Shown in pieces: positions 7,749-20,461 of a DNA stretch of 64,000 nucleotides (positions within the stretch are counted from its first letter, which is position 1; the number at the start of each line of letters is the position of its first letter). The DNA comes from Nonomuraea spiralis (GTDB taxonomy: Bacteria > Actinomycetota > Actinomycetes > Streptosporangiales > Streptosporangiaceae). Made by a program: the position numbers and the translations under genes. The stretch covers positions 62,001-126,000 of the forward strand of contig NZ_BMRC01000002.1 of NCBI RefSeq assembly GCF_014648435.1, written 5' to 3'. The notes beneath the pieces were generated by a model. That model did not search any database, was not told where the DNA came from, and was given only the letters and a program-made list of their open reading frames with translations.

Positions 7749-8567
7749 TCAGTCCCACCAGAACGACCACGCGTACGCGCCGAGGATCTGTTCGGCGTAC
7801 CCCTGGAGGTCGCCCGGTCCCTGCACGACGTTGTCCGGGCAGAACGTCCAGTGCTCGGCGGCGACGTGCAGGGCGTGCTCGATGTCGGCGGGCGGCGCGG
7901 CCACGCTCAGGTCGAGCGTGTTGAACCCGACGCTCACCACCCGCGCCCCGAACCGGTCCTCCCAGCTCCGTACGACGGCCGCCATCGGCACCATCCACTC
8001 GTTGTGGTGCAACGCGCCCTGCCAGCCCATGACCGCGAGCGCGTCGGCCCCCCTGCCGGCCGCGACCAGCCCGAGCGGCATGCCCTTGGGCGCCAGCTCG
8101 CGGGCCAGCCAGTCGGCCACGTCGCCGGGCTCGGCACGCGGCACGCCCGGCGGCGCGAGGCCGGGACAGAGCCCGCCGAACGGCTCTAACTCGGCCAGCG
8201 CGTCGCGCGGCATCTGCGACACCCACTCCTGCCACACCTCGGTCATGAATCCCTCGGCGGTGAAGTGGCCGATCAGCATCGGGTCGTCCGGCACGATCTG
8301 CCCGATCGCCCACGGCTGGGCGGACTCGTCGAGCAGGACCGGCCACAGGCCGCTGTGCCGGTGCCAGGTCCGCATGAGCGACCAGTCCTCGCCCGCGGCG
8401 GGCTCGTCGCTCATCCAGAACGCCGGCCGCGCCGGCACGATCTGCCGGGTGTAGGCGGGATCGGGCCAGACCACGTCGCCCGCGGGCAGGCCCGGCGGCA
8501 GGCCGCGCCCCCCGCCGCCGTCGGCGAACAGCTGGCACAACTCAGGTGGCAGCTGGTGATCGTCCAT
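7749..8567 (-). CDS. DUF4253 domain-containing protein
   Basis: A 272-aa soluble protein. The C-terminal half carries the DUF4253 signature: a segment like LALVAAGRGADALAVMGW, then WEDRFGARVVSVGFNTL, LSVAAPPADIEHAL, VAAEHWTFCPDNVVQGPG, and the terminal YAWSFWWD ending in the typical Trp-Trp. The family is widespread in actinobacteria and of unknown function, sometimes near contact-dependent toxin or immunity genes, though nothing like that is seen here. It is transcribed divergently from a HAD phosphatase, and a long inverted repeat begins four bases ahead of its ATG. It ends 54 bases before the FAD oxidoreductase start, so readthrough into that operon is possible. Confidence 0.9.
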   Translation of the reverse strand: MDDHQLPPELCQLFADGGGGRGLPPGLPAGDVVWPDPAYTRQIVPARPAFWMSDEPAAGEDWSLMRTWHRHSGLWPVLLDESAQPWAIGQIVPDDPMLIGHFTAEGFMTEVWQEWVSQMPRDALAELEPFGGLCPGLAPPGVPRAEPGDVADWLARELAPKGMPLGLVAAGRGADALAVMGWQGALHHNEWMVPMAAVVRSWEDRFGARVVSVGFNTLDLSVAAPPADIEHALHVAAEHWTFCPDNVVQGPGDLQGYAEQILGAYAWSFWWD

Positions 8568-8570
8568 GCC

Positions 8571-8609
8571 CTACCATTCCGATGCCGAATCCCGTCTCGG
8601 AGATGGTAG
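8571..8609. repeat. inverted repeat between divergent genes
   Basis: CTACCATTCCGA (8571-8582) and TCGGAGATGGTAG (8597-8609) pair over 12 bases with one bulge around a 14-base loop. The repeat lies just upstream of the DUF4253 start codon and about 75 bases before the HAD gene. It could be an operator or a 5' leader hairpin. Confidence 0.4.
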
Positions 8610-8684
8610 TGCCGCCGGTCGCCCGGGGGCTTTGGTGGCACGCGAAACGTTCTCGGAGCAGCGGATGCGGTGCTTCGCGGCAGA

Positions 8685-9272
8685 ATGGTGGCTGTGCTCC
8701 CCTTTGACGCGGTTCTCACCGATCTCGATGGCGTGCTGCGCCTTTTCGACCACACCCTCCAGGCCGAGATCGAGGCCCGGTACGGCCTGCCGCTCATGGC
8801 CACGGCCTTCGCCCCCGAGCTGATCATGCCCGCCACGCTGGGCCGGATGACCGAACGGGAATGGCTGGAGGCCGTCGCGGTCGCCCTCGGCGGCGACGAG
8901 CGGGCCCGACAGGCGGTGGCCGAGTTCGGGGCGGTGCCGTTCTGGGTGGACGAGGAGGTCAGGGCACTGCTGGCCAAGGCCCAGCAGTACGTGCCGGTGA
9001 TCATCGTGACCAACGCCATGGACACCGTGGAGGAGCACCTCGACCGGCTGGGGCTCACCTATTTCGCCGACGACCTGGTCAGCAGCGCCAGGGTGGGGGT
9101 GGCCAAGCCCGACCCGCGCATCTACGAGATCGCCGCCGAACGGGCCGGGGCCGAGCCCGCGCGCTGCCTGTTCGTCGACGACCGGCTGCCGAACGTGGAA
9201 GCCGCCAGGGAACTCGGCATGACGGGCGTTCACTACCGCACCGTCGCCGACCTGGCGGCCGTCCTCGGTTAG
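8685..9272 (+). CDS. HAD superfamily hydrolase (haloacid dehalogenase-like phosphatase)
   Basis: A 195-aa cytoplasmic phosphatase. All four HAD motifs are visible: motif I DAVLTDLDGVL (nucleophile Asp and acid Asp), motif II VIIVTNAMD, motif III Lys in VGVAKPDPRIY, and motif IV LFVDDRLPNVEAAR. A helical cap lies between motifs I and II, so it is subfamily I, like epoxide-hydrolase-N and dehalogenase-type phosphatases. Several starts are possible (GTG 8670, ATG 8685, GTG 8688 and 8694); ATG 8685 is taken as a compromise. Substrate is unknown. A strong hairpin follows the stop. Confidence 0.85.
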   Translation: MVAVLPFDAVLTDLDGVLRLFDHTLQAEIEARYGLPLMATAFAPELIMPATLGRMTEREWLEAVAVALGGDERARQAVAEFGAVPFWVDEEVRALLAKAQQYVPVIIVTNAMDTVEEHLDRLGLTYFADDLVSSARVGVAKPDPRIYEIAAERAGAEPARCLFVDDRLPNVEAARELGMTGVHYRTVADLAAVLG

Positions 9273-9286
9273 CTCTCGAAGGGCAC

Positions 9287-9315
9287 CGGCCCCGCCCGTC
9301 CGAGGGGCGGGGCCG
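9287..9315. terminator. hairpin terminator between convergent genes
   Basis: A perfect 11-bp stem (CGGCCCCGCCC at 9287-9297, complement at 9305-9315) with a 7-base loop separates the HAD gene from the secreted protein gene that ends at 9324. It can serve both strands. Confidence 0.8.
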
Positions 9316-9323
9316 ATGAAAGG

Positions 9324-9686
9324 TCAGTCGGCGCAGATCGCGAAGACACTGATGCCGACGTCGTTGTAGCCGATCTGGCGGCCGAGGACGATCCAGCCGC
9401 GCGCGTCGTCGGTGGGGAACGACCCGACCAGGATCGCGCCGTTGCCGCGGGCCTCGCCGCCGCCCCCGAGGACGTGCTTGGACCCCGGGCAGTAGAGCGT
9501 GCGGCGTTGGAAGTTGGGGACGTTGGCGTTGGGCAGGGTGACGAGCTGGTAACCGGGCGGCAGGGCCGCCTGGCGGCTGGCCGCCGAGACCGGGCTGGCG
9601 CCCTGGAGGGCGACGACGGTGGCCGTCACGCTGGCCGCGGTGGCTAGGGCGGCGACGGAAAGGAACAGAGACTTCTTGGAACGCAT
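9324..9686 (-). CDS. small secreted protein with two cysteines
   Basis: A 120-aa exported protein. ATG 9686 follows AAGGAGA at six bases. The N-terminus is a Sec signal peptide: MRSKKS, a hydrophobic Ala/Val stretch, and a likely cleavage after VSA-A near residue 34. The mature part has the pattern C-P-G-x-K-x-V-L-G-G-G-G-E, then ARGWIVLGRQ and a terminal AICAD, a layout common in unnamed actinobacterial secreted proteins, where the two Cys probably form a disulfide. Function is unknown. Translation of the region ahead of the ATG is unlikely to be used. Confidence 0.8.
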   Translation of the reverse strand: MRSKKSLFLSVAALATAASVTATVVALQGASPVSAASRQAALPPGYQLVTLPNANVPNFQRRTLYCPGSKHVLGGGGEARGNGAILVGSFPTDDARGWIVLGRQIGYNDVGISVFAICAD

Positions 9687-9867
9687 GGTCTCTCCTTGTC
9701 CTGTTCCCTGACAGACACGGGTTTCCGGGCAGCACGGCGCACGCCGGCGTATGCGGTGCTGAAGGGGGAGGCGTGGCAGCAGGGATGAGGGTACTGACAC
9801 GATGAGTATCTGCTCCGTCGCATTCCGTGTCCATATCTTGCTGAAGTTTTCGCCGGGAAAACCGGCG

Positions 9868-9903
9868 GTTCCCGGCGCGGCCCGCGCCGGCCGCGCCGGG
9901 AAC
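9868..9903 (-). terminator. strong hairpin terminator after the TIGR03118 gene
   Basis: A perfect 14-bp stem (GTTCCCGGCGCGGC at 9868-9881 with its complement at 9890-9903) and an 8-base loop begin 18 bases beyond the stop of the leftward gene at 9921. Confidence 0.8.
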
Positions 9904-9920
9904 GTCCGAGAAGCCCCCGG

Positions 9921-11042
9921 TCAGTAGCCGCCACTGCCGCCGTAGGGCGACTGCGACTTCGGAGTGCCGCGCGTGGGAGCGGGCGTGCTCGCGGGGGCGG
10001 CCGAGGAGGTCGGCCGGGTGCCGGTGGGGGCGATCATCCCGATCAGGCCGTGCTTGGCGCCGTCGATGCCGGCCGAGAACCACAGCGTGTTCACGCCGCC
10101 GGTGGCCGCGGTGCCGGGTTCGAGGTCCCACAGTCCGGGGAGCACGACCGGCCGGCCGTTGGAGGCGGTGATCGCGCCCAGGTGGCGGTTGCCCTTGTAC
10201 GCGTGCACGGTGCCGTCGCCGAAGTTGCCGACCAGCAGGGCGCCGGCGTACTGGCCCCAGCCGCGCGGGGCGGCGGTCATGGCCCAGGGGGCGTTGAGCC
10301 CGACTCTGGAGACGCGGCCGGTCAGGCGGCCGTCGGCGTTGAACCGGCTCACGAAGCCCTTGCCGGCGCCGAAGACGGGCTTGCCGGTGGTACGGTCGCG
10401 CAGCGCGTACGACACCCACACGCTGCCGTTGACGACGGCCACGTTGTAGGCGTTGTAGCCGCGGGGCACCTGCGAGTCCTGGAACTGCCAGCCGGCCAGG
10501 CGGATGCGCCGGAAGTTCTCGTCGAAGGCGTGGACGCGCCCGTGCGCGAAGTCGGCGGCCAGCAGGAAGTCGCCGTCGCCGGTGCGTACGAGCTCCAGGC
10601 CCTTGTAGTCGGCGCCGCGGGTGAACGCGGCGATGACCGCGTTGGACGGGTCCGCCTCGGCGTTCCAGCCGGTGATCGCGCCGCTCGGGCTGCAGAAGAT
10701 GAACGTGGCCGGTTTGCCCTTCACGGTGAAGCCGTCACCCGGGTTGAACACCTGGCCGGTCGGGGAGCCGCCCGGGATCCACACCTCGGTCTTCTCCTTC
10801 TTGCCCGTGCCGGAGTAGACGGTGGCGGTGCCGGTGCCCGTGTTGGAGACCCACAGTGTCTTGCCCATGGCCAGGCCCCACGGGTTGACGACCTTGGGGT
10901 CGGTCACGGGGGCCTTGCCCTTGACGTCCGACACAAGGTTGATGACGTCGAAACGGGTCCTGGTGGTCGCGTGCGCGGGGGTGGTGAGAGTCGCGCCCAG
11001 AACGACCGCGACAGCGCAGAGTGTGATGATGCGGAGCCGCAT
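9921..11042 (-). CDS. secreted TIGR03118-family beta-propeller-like protein
   Basis: A 373-aa exported protein. Residues 1-25 are a Sec signal peptide ending AHA. The mature protein opens with the family signature NLVSDVKGKAPVTDPKVVNP and WGLAMGKTLWVSNTGTGTATV, then repeats strand-rich units such as GDGDFLLAADFAHGRVHAFD, NAYNVAVVNGSVWVSYA and GALLVGNFGDGTVHAYKG, which suggests an NHL-like beta-propeller. The last 40 residues are a Ser/Thr/Pro/Gly-rich tail ending SPYGGSGGY, probably disordered. No enzymatic residues are evident; the family role is unknown. It is divergent from ppgK, and AGGAGG precedes the ATG. Confidence 0.85.
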   Translation of the reverse strand: MRLRIITLCAVAVVLGATLTTPAHATTRTRFDVINLVSDVKGKAPVTDPKVVNPWGLAMGKTLWVSNTGTGTATVYSGTGKKEKTEVWIPGGSPTGQVFNPGDGFTVKGKPATFIFCSPSGAITGWNAEADPSNAVIAAFTRGADYKGLELVRTGDGDFLLAADFAHGRVHAFDENFRRIRLAGWQFQDSQVPRGYNAYNVAVVNGSVWVSYALRDRTTGKPVFGAGKGFVSRFNADGRLTGRVSRVGLNAPWAMTAAPRGWGQYAGALLVGNFGDGTVHAYKGNRHLGAITASNGRPVVLPGLWDLEPGTAATGGVNTLWFSAGIDGAKHGLIGMIAPTGTRPTSSAAPASTPAPTRGTPKSQSPYGGSGGY

Positions 11043-11161
11043 CCTTGCCTCCTAGTTAGCGCTTGTGACGCGAGATACGCGAAGGGCGCGGAACGGGTTC
11101 AGCCGGGCCGGAAATCTCGGCGGGCGAGTTTTCCCGTCCGGGGAGGGGGAGAAGGAGAGGC

Positions 11162-11890
11162 ATGAACGTGTTGGGCATCGACATCGGCGGTTCGGGGATC
11201 AAGGGCGCCCCGGTGGACACCGAGGCCGGGGAGCTCGTCCAGGAGCGGCTGCGCATCGCCACGCCCCAGCCGGCCAAGCCCGAAGGGGTGGCCGAGGTGG
11301 TGGGCCGGATCGTCAAGCACTTCGAGTGGGACGGCCCGGTCGGCATCACCTTCCCCGGCGTGGTCGTGGACGGCGTCGTGCGGACGGCGGCCAACGTCCA
11401 CCATTCGTGGATCGGCGTCGACGCCGCCGAGTTGTTCGGCGGGGCGACGGTGCTGAACGACGCCGACGCCGCGGGCATCGCCGAGATGACCTTCGGCCAC
11501 GGCCGCGACCGGGGCGGGACCGTGCTGATCCTGACCTTCGGCACGGGCATCGGCAGCGCGCTGTTCACCGACGGCACACTCGTGTGCAACACTGAGCTCG
11601 GCCACCTGGAGCTGCACGGCAAGGACGCCGAGGACCGCGCGTCCGCGCGGGCCCGCGAGGAGCACGACCTGAGCTGGGAGAAGTGGGCCGAACGGGTGGA
11701 GACCTACCTCAAGCACGTGGAGATGTTGTTCTCGCCGGCCCTGATCGTCATCGGCGGGGGCGTCAGCAAGAAGGCCGACAAGTTCCTGCCGCACGTCACC
11801 ATCGACACGCCCGTGGTGCCCGCCGCCCTGCAGAACGAGGCCGGCATCATCGGCGCCGCCCGCCACGCCGCCACCCGGTCGGCGAAGTAG
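11162..11890 (+). CDS. ppgK: polyphosphate glucokinase
   Basis: A ROK-family kinase that phosphorylates glucose with polyphosphate (and ATP) to glucose 6-phosphate, feeding cytoplasmic glycolysis in actinobacteria. The 242-aa length is typical. Visible motifs are the N-terminal phosphate loop [30 protein letters not shown], the catalytic region [28 protein letters not shown] for phosphoryl-donor binding, and [19 protein letters not shown], characteristic of PpgK. The C-terminus has the ROK sugar-kinase [16 protein letters not shown]. The ATG at 11162 is preceded by AGAAGGAGA. It is monocistronic or leads toward hrpA, from which about 110 bp with a possible hairpin separates it. Confidence 0.95.
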   Translation: MNVLGIDIGGSGIKGAPVDTEAGELVQERLRIATPQPAKPEGVAEVVGRIVKHFEWDGPVGITFPGVVVDGVVRTAANVHHSWIGVDAAELFGGATVLNDADAAGIAEMTFGHGRDRGGTVLILTFGTGIGSALFTDGTLVCNTELGHLELHGKDAEDRASARAREEHDLSWEKWAERVETYLKHVEMLFSPALIVIGGGVSKKADKFLPHVTIDTPVVPAALQNEAGIIGAARHAATRSAK

Positions 11891-12003
11891 GGGCCGCGGC
11901 GGCGGGGGCGGCGCCGCGATATTGGGATGCGGGAGGCGGCCCACGTGGGGCACCATGGGCCGTTGGCTCCGGGGCCACGGGGCTCAAATATCCTGAAAGC
12001 AGT

Positions 12004-15876
<3,873 letters not shown>

Positions 15877-15910
15877 GCTCGGGGCGGCGCACGTACGAAC
15901 AGGGGGAGTG

Positions 15911-16564
15911 ATGGTCAGGGCTGTGGTGCTCGACGTCGGCGAGACGCTCATCGACGAGACCCGCATCTGGTCGCGCTGGGCCGAACGGCTGGGCGTGAGC
16001 AGGTTCGTGCTCATGGGCGCGCTGGGCGGCATGGCGGCGCTGGACCGCTCCCACCGGGAGGCGTTCGAGCTCGTCCGCCCCGGCCTCGACGTGGAGGCCG
16101 AGGCCGCGGCCTGGGAGCGCGACGACCCCACCGGGCTGCGCAACCACTTCGACGACGGCGACCTCTATCCCGACGTCCGGGAGGCGCTGGCGGCCCTGCG
16201 CGCGGCCGGCTACCAGGTGATCATCGCCGGCAACCAGCCCCGCCGCGCCTTCGACGCCCTGGTGGCGATGGACCTGCCGGTGGACTCGGTGCACACCTCC
16301 GAGGGCTGGGGGTTGTCCAAGCCCGCCCCGGAGTTCTTCGCCAAGGTGGCCTCGGTGGCGGGCCGCGAGCCCGCCGAGATCCTCTACGTCGGCGACCGGC
16401 TCGACAACGACGTGCTCCCGGCGGCCAGGGCGGGAATGCGCACGGCGTTGCTGCGCCGCGGCCCCTGGGGCTTCCTGCACGCCGAACGTCCGCAGGCGAA
16501 GGCCGCCGACGTGATCGTCGACGACCTGCACGCGCTGCTGCCCGCCCTGCGGAGCCTCACCTGA
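15911..16564 (+). CDS. HAD family hydrolase
   Basis: A 217-aa subfamily I HAD phosphatase. Motif I is VVLDVGETLIDE; note Gly-Glu-Thr where the second Asp often lies, a variant common in this actinobacterial group. The remaining motifs are VIIAGNQ (motif II region, with Asn rather than Thr/Ser-Asn), the Lys in WGLSKPAPEFF and ILYVGDRLDNDVLPA. GGGGGAG precedes the start; GTG 15908 is an alternative to ATG 15911. It follows hrpA by 34 bases on the same strand. Substrate is unknown; the non-canonical residues could mean altered activity. Confidence 0.8.
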   Translation: MVRAVVLDVGETLIDETRIWSRWAERLGVSRFVLMGALGGMAALDRSHREAFELVRPGLDVEAEAAAWERDDPTGLRNHFDDGDLYPDVREALAALRAAGYQVIIAGNQPRRAFDALVAMDLPVDSVHTSEGWGLSKPAPEFFAKVASVAGREPAEILYVGDRLDNDVLPAARAGMRTALLRRGPWGFLHAERPQAKAADVIVDDLHALLPALRSLT

Positions 16565-16597
16565 GGCTTCCCGCAGGCTTTTCCGGGCCCGTACGGG

Positions 16598-16924
16598 TCA
16601 GCTGAGGTCCTCGTCGGGGTCGATGCGCAGCGCGCGCTCCTCGGCCGACAGGTCCTCCCGGTCGGCGTCCCAGTCGACGCCGATGGCCTCGTCCTCGGTG
16701 TCGGGGTGGGCGCCCTCGTCGGGCTCGGTCAGCCGGTGCTCCGCGCGTGGGCCGCGGCGCAGGCGGTCGGGCAGCTCCTGGCGCAGCCGTTCGTCGAGCG
16801 TGGCCTCGTGCTGAGGGTCGTCCTCTTTGACCTCGTGGTGCAGGCCGAGGTCGTCGGTCCACTCCCTGACCTCGATGTCCTGCTCGTCGGCCATGCCGAA
16901 TCGGTCCGGAGGTAGTTCGCTCAT
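16598..16924 (-). CDS. acidic DUF5709-like protein
   Basis: A 108-aa, strongly acidic soluble protein. The pattern LDERLRQELPD, LTEPDEGAHPDTEDEAIG and SAEERALRI resembles the actinobacterial DUF5709 family (DRLAQEEPD, L-PDEGA-EDTE, SAEEAAVHI). Function is unknown; such proteins are probably largely disordered. ATG 16924 has AGAGGG at six bases. It is convergent with the HAD gene, and a short palindrome (CCCGTACGGG) between them may form a weak terminator. Confidence 0.7.
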   Translation of the reverse strand: MSELPPDRFGMADEQDIEVREWTDDLGLHHEVKEDDPQHEATLDERLRQELPDRLRRGPRAEHRLTEPDEGAHPDTEDEAIGVDWDADREDLSAEERALRIDPDEDLS

Positions 16925-17009
16925 ACTGCGCCCTCTACCCACCGTACGGACCGAAATCCTCGCACTTGGCCTGCTTTAGGGGGACTTGTAGCTCATCCTT
17001 GTCCATGAG

Positions 17010-18551
17010 CTAACGGCCGAGCGCGGCTCCGACGAGGGAACGCGGGTCCGCGGCGCCCGCCAGCATCCCGTCCGGGCGGACGTCGACGAGATGGGCGTGG
17101 CCGAAGGAGCCCCCGTACGGCAGCGTCCGCACCGGGTGGCCGAGCGCGGCCAGGCCGTCGGCCCAGGTCGTGCCCTCTTCCAGGTCGAGCACGACGTCGT
17201 CGGGGGCGTCCCAGGTGTCGAACCCGGTGCCGCCGCCGGCCAGCCGCCAGCGCGGCGCGGCGAGCGCCTGGCCGGGCTCCTCGCCGTGGTGCAGCAGGCG
17301 GGTGATGATCTGGGCCAGGATCTGCGGTTGCGCGTCGCCGCCCATCGTGCCCACGACCGTCCTGAGCGCGCCGCCGGGGCGGGTGATCAGGGCGGGGGCC
17401 AGGGTGTGCGGCGGGCGGCGGCCGGGGCCGTACTCGGCCGGGTGGCCGGGGCGCAGCGAGAAGCCGATGCCGCGGTTGTGGAGGTTGATCCCGGTACGCG
17501 GCTCGAAGAGCATGCCGCCGAACCCGGACGCGTTCGACTGGATCAGCGACACGCCCATGCCGTCGCCGTCCACCGCGCACAGGTACGTCGTGTCGCCGTC
17601 CGAGGCAGGGACGGGCACACGCAGCCGTCCGGCGGGCTGGACCAGGGCCCGGCGGCGGGCGATCTCGCCGGGGTCGAGCAGGTCCTTGGCGTCCTCGTGC
17701 AGCAGGGCGGGCCGGTCGTGCCCGGCGGCCCGCGCGGCCTCGGCCAGCAGGTGGGCCCAGGCCGGATGGCGGGGCGAGCCGGGCAGGCCGAGCCCGTCGA
17801 GGATGGCCAGGGACATCAGCAGCAGGTAGCCCTGAGAGTTGGGCGGCATCGACCAGACGTCGTGGCCGAAGGCGCGCACGCGCAGCGGCTCGACCCAGTC
17901 GGCCGTGGGGGCGGCCAGGTCGGCGGCGGTGTACTCGCCGTCGCCCAGCTCGATCAGGCCCTGCCCGAACTCGCCGAGATAGAAGCCGTCCCGGCCGCCG
18001 TCGGCCACGGCCTGCAGCGCGCGGGCCACCCCGGGGCGGGTCACCCGGTCGCCGGCCGCGCGGACCCCGGCGAAGTCGCCGCCGCCCGGCCGTCCGGCCG
18101 CCGTACGCGCGCCCGCGACCATCAGCGGGGAGGCGGGGAAGCCGTCGCGGGCCAGCCCGATCGCCGGCCGCAGCAACTCGGTCATGGGCAGGCGGCCGTG
18201 CCGGGCGTGCAGGGCGAGCCACCCGTCGACGCAGCCGGGCACCGGCACGGACCTGATGTCGTGCAGGTGCGGCATGCGGGTGCGGCCCTCGGCGCGCAGC
18301 CTGGCGGGGTCGGCGCCGGACCCGGCCCGGCCGGAGGCGTTCAGGGCGGTCACCGAGCCGTCGTGGACGAGCGCGAACAGGTCGCCGCCGAGCCCGCACA
18401 TGTGGGGCGCGACCACGGCGAGCACGGCGTTGGCCGCGATCGCCGCGTCGGCGGCGGAACCGCCGCGGTCCAGCGCGGCCACCCCGGCGGCCGAGGCCAG
18501 GTGGTCGACGCTGCACACCATGCCGTTGGGCGCGTATCTGGTGTTGTGCAC
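17010..18551 (-). CDS. gamma-glutamyltransferase family protein
   Basis: A 513-aa Ntn-hydrolase precursor. It would transfer or hydrolyse gamma-glutamyl or related acyl groups after autocleavage ahead of the nucleophilic Thr; GDTTYLCAVDGDGMGVSLIQ places that Thr at about residue 321, giving large and small subunits. The N-terminal half has GGSAADAAIAANAVLAVVAPH and CGLGGDLFALVH, the small subunit SNASGFGGMLFEP and GTMGGDAQPQ. No signal peptide is visible, so it is probably a cytoplasmic homologue rather than periplasmic glutathione-degrading GGT. The GTG at 18551 has no Shine-Dalgarno sequence but a TAGTCT hexamer six bases upstream, suggesting a leaderless transcript. Confidence 0.9.
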   Translation of the reverse strand: MHNTRYAPNGMVCSVDHLASAAGVAALDRGGSAADAAIAANAVLAVVAPHMCGLGGDLFALVHDGSVTALNASGRAGSGADPARLRAEGRTRMPHLHDIRSVPVPGCVDGWLALHARHGRLPMTELLRPAIGLARDGFPASPLMVAGARTAAGRPGGGDFAGVRAAGDRVTRPGVARALQAVADGGRDGFYLGEFGQGLIELGDGEYTAADLAAPTADWVEPLRVRAFGHDVWSMPPNSQGYLLLMSLAILDGLGLPGSPRHPAWAHLLAEAARAAGHDRPALLHEDAKDLLDPGEIARRRALVQPAGRLRVPVPASDGDTTYLCAVDGDGMGVSLIQSNASGFGGMLFEPRTGINLHNRGIGFSLRPGHPAEYGPGRRPPHTLAPALITRPGGALRTVVGTMGGDAQPQILAQIITRLLHHGEEPGQALAAPRWRLAGGGTGFDTWDAPDDVVLDLEEGTTWADGLAALGHPVRTLPYGGSFGHAHLVDVRPDGMLAGAADPRSLVGAALGR

Positions 18552-18656
18552 GTGAAGAGACTAAGCCCGTCCCGGGGTCAGGCGTTCTCCAGCCGGGGGC
18601 GGAAGGGGGCGGGGCGGCAGAACGGGTCCTGGCCTTGAACGGGGTGAACGGGGAGT

Positions 18657-20390
18657 TCAGACCAGTTCCAGGGGGCGGTCCCGGTCGACCAGGGCGGCGT
18701 AGTGGCCGCCGAGGGTCATGAGCTCGTCGTGCGTGCCGCGCTCGACGACCTTCCCGCGGTCGAGCACGACGATCTGGTCGGCGTCGCGGACGGTCGACAG
18801 CCGGTGGGCGATCGTGATCGTGGTACGCCCCCGCGCCAGCGTGTCCAGGGCCTCCTGCACGGCTCGCTCGGTCTGGGTGTCCAGGGCGCTGGTGGCCTCG
18901 TCGAGGATCAGCACCGGCGGGTTGCGCAGCAGCGTACGGGCGATGGCCAGGCGCTGCTTCTCGCCGCCGGAGAACCGGTAGCCGCGCTCGCCCACCATCG
19001 TGTCGTAGCCGTCGGGCAGCGAGGCGATGTGGTCGTGGATGCGCGCGGCCCGCGCCGCCGCCTCCAGCTCCTCGTCGGTGGCCGACGGACGGGCGAAACG
19101 CAGGTTGTCCGCGATCGTGGCGTGGAACAGGTACGTCTCCTGCGAGACCACCCCGACCACCTCGCTCAGCGTCTCGAACGTCAGGTCGCGTACGTCCACG
19201 CCGTCGATGGTCACCCGGCCGCCGGTCACGTCGTACAGGCGGGGGAGGAGGTAGCTGAGGGTGGTCTTGCCCGAGCCGGTCTCGCCCACGATGGCCAGCG
19301 TCGTGCCCGCGGGGACGGTGACGTCGACGGCGTCGAGGGTGCGTTCGTCCTCGTAGGCGAAGTCGACGCCCTCGAAGCGCACCTCGCCGCGTACCCGTTC
19401 CAGGGTGCGGGCGCCGGGGTGGATGTCCACCGACAGGTCCAGGTACTCGAAGATGCGGCCGAACAGCGCCAGCGAGCTCTGCACCTCGACGCCGAGCCGC
19501 AGCAGCGACACCGTCGGCCGGAACAGGCCCGCCTGGAGCGTGGTGAAGGCCACGAGGGTGCCGACGGAGATGATGCCGGTGTACCCGACGGCCCAGTAGA
19601 CCAGCGCGGGCATCGCGGCCATGATGATCTGGATCGACGACTGCCGCCACCGCCCGGCCATGCTCGTCCGTACGCCCAGCTCGGCCAGCTCGTCGGAGGC
19701 CCGGCCGAACCGTTCGGTCAGCTCGGGGGAGCGGCCCATGGTCCGGCCCAGCAGCACGCCGCTGATCGACAACGACTCCTGGACCATCGAGGAGATCACG
19801 GCGAGCTTGCGCTGGCGGTCGGCGGTGATGCGCTTGCGCTCGGCGCCGACCTTCCGGCTGATCCACACGAACACCGGCAGCAGCAGCAGCGAGATCACGG
19901 TCAGCCGCCAGTCGAGGGCGAGCATGGCCACGATCGTGGCGATCACGGTGGTGAGGTTGGAGATGATCGAGGTGGCGGTGGAGGTGACCACCGACTGCAT
20001 GCCGCCGATGTCGTTGGCGATGCGCGACTGCACCTCGCCCGTCTTCGTACGGGTGAAGAAGGCCAGCGACATGCGCTGGAGGTGGGAGTAGACCGAGATG
20101 CGCAGGTCGTGCATCACCCGCTGGCCCACGGTGGTGGAGATGAGCGTCTGCAGCACGTCGAAGACGCTCGTGGTGACCGCGACCGCGATCATGCCCAGCG
20201 CCAGCAGCGTGAGCAGCAGCGCGTCGCGGGACGGGATCGCCACGTCCAGCACCTCGCGCAGCAGGAACGGCGAGGCCAGCCCGACCAGGGACGACAGGAG
20301 GATGAACGAGCCCACCAGGGCCAGCCGGCCGCGGTAGGGGGTGAAGAGTCCGATGATGCGCCGCAGCGGCGCGCGTGGTTCGTCGGCCAA
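18657..20390 (-). CDS. ABC exporter, permease-ATPase half transporter
   Basis: An inner-membrane type IV ABC exporter of 577 aa. Residues about 15-300 are the six-helix permease domain. The ATPase domain has Walker [19 protein letters not shown]-loop [11 protein letters not shown], signature [14 protein letters not shown], Walker [14 protein letters not shown] and the H-loop IAHRLST. No partner half transporter is adjacent, so a homodimer is likely; substrate could be a drug or lipid. The best start is TTG 20390, seven bases after AAGGAGG (20404-20398); a start at 20420 would add ten residues but place the ribosome site inside the gene. It is divergent from a MarR regulator that probably represses it. 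Confidence 0.9.
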   Translation of the reverse strand: MADEPRAPLRRIIGLFTPYRGRLALVGSFILLSSLVGLASPFLLREVLDVAIPSRDALLLTLLALGMIAVAVTTSVFDVLQTLISTTVGQRVMHDLRISVYSHLQRMSLAFFTRTKTGEVQSRIANDIGGMQSVVTSTATSIISNLTTVIATIVAMLALDWRLTVISLLLLPVFVWISRKVGAERKRITADRQRKLAVISSMVQESLSISGVLLGRTMGRSPELTERFGRASDELAELGVRTSMAGRWRQSSIQIIMAAMPALVYWAVGYTGIISVGTLVAFTTLQAGLFRPTVSLLRLGVEVQSSLALFGRIFEYLDLSVDIHPGARTLERVRGEVRFEGVDFAYEDERTLDAVDVTVPAGTTLAIVGETGSGKTTLSYLLPRLYDVTGGRVTIDGVDVRDLTFETLSEVVGVVSQETYLFHATIADNLRFARPSATDEELEAAARAARIHDHIASLPDGYDTMVGERGYRFSGGEKQRLAIARTLLRNPPVLILDEATSALDTQTERAVQEALDTLARGRTTITIAHRLSTVRDADQIVVLDRGKVVERGTHDELMTLGGHYAALVDRDRPLELV

Positions 20391-20427
20391 TATGGGGCCT
20401 CCTTTCGGATGTCCACTCAAACAGAGG

Positions 20428-20461
20428 TTAACTCATAATTGTTCCGGCTAAACTTGCCGGC
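20428..20461. promoter_or_regulatory. AT-richer divergent promoter/operator region
   Basis: The short interval between the ABC and MarR genes is unusually AT-rich (GTTAACTCATAATTGTT) and holds the palindrome CCGGC-N7-GCCGG directly before the MarR ATG. A TAAACT hexamer seven bases ahead of that ATG looks like a -10 for a leaderless MarR transcript. This is the expected place for MarR to bind and control both genes. Confidence 0.4.

Noticed and set aside
7749..8609. Contact-dependent toxin/immunity locus suggested by DUF4253
   Set aside because: No toxin, secretion or polymorphic repeat gene is adjacent; the neighbours are an unrelated oxidoreductase and a HAD phosphatase.
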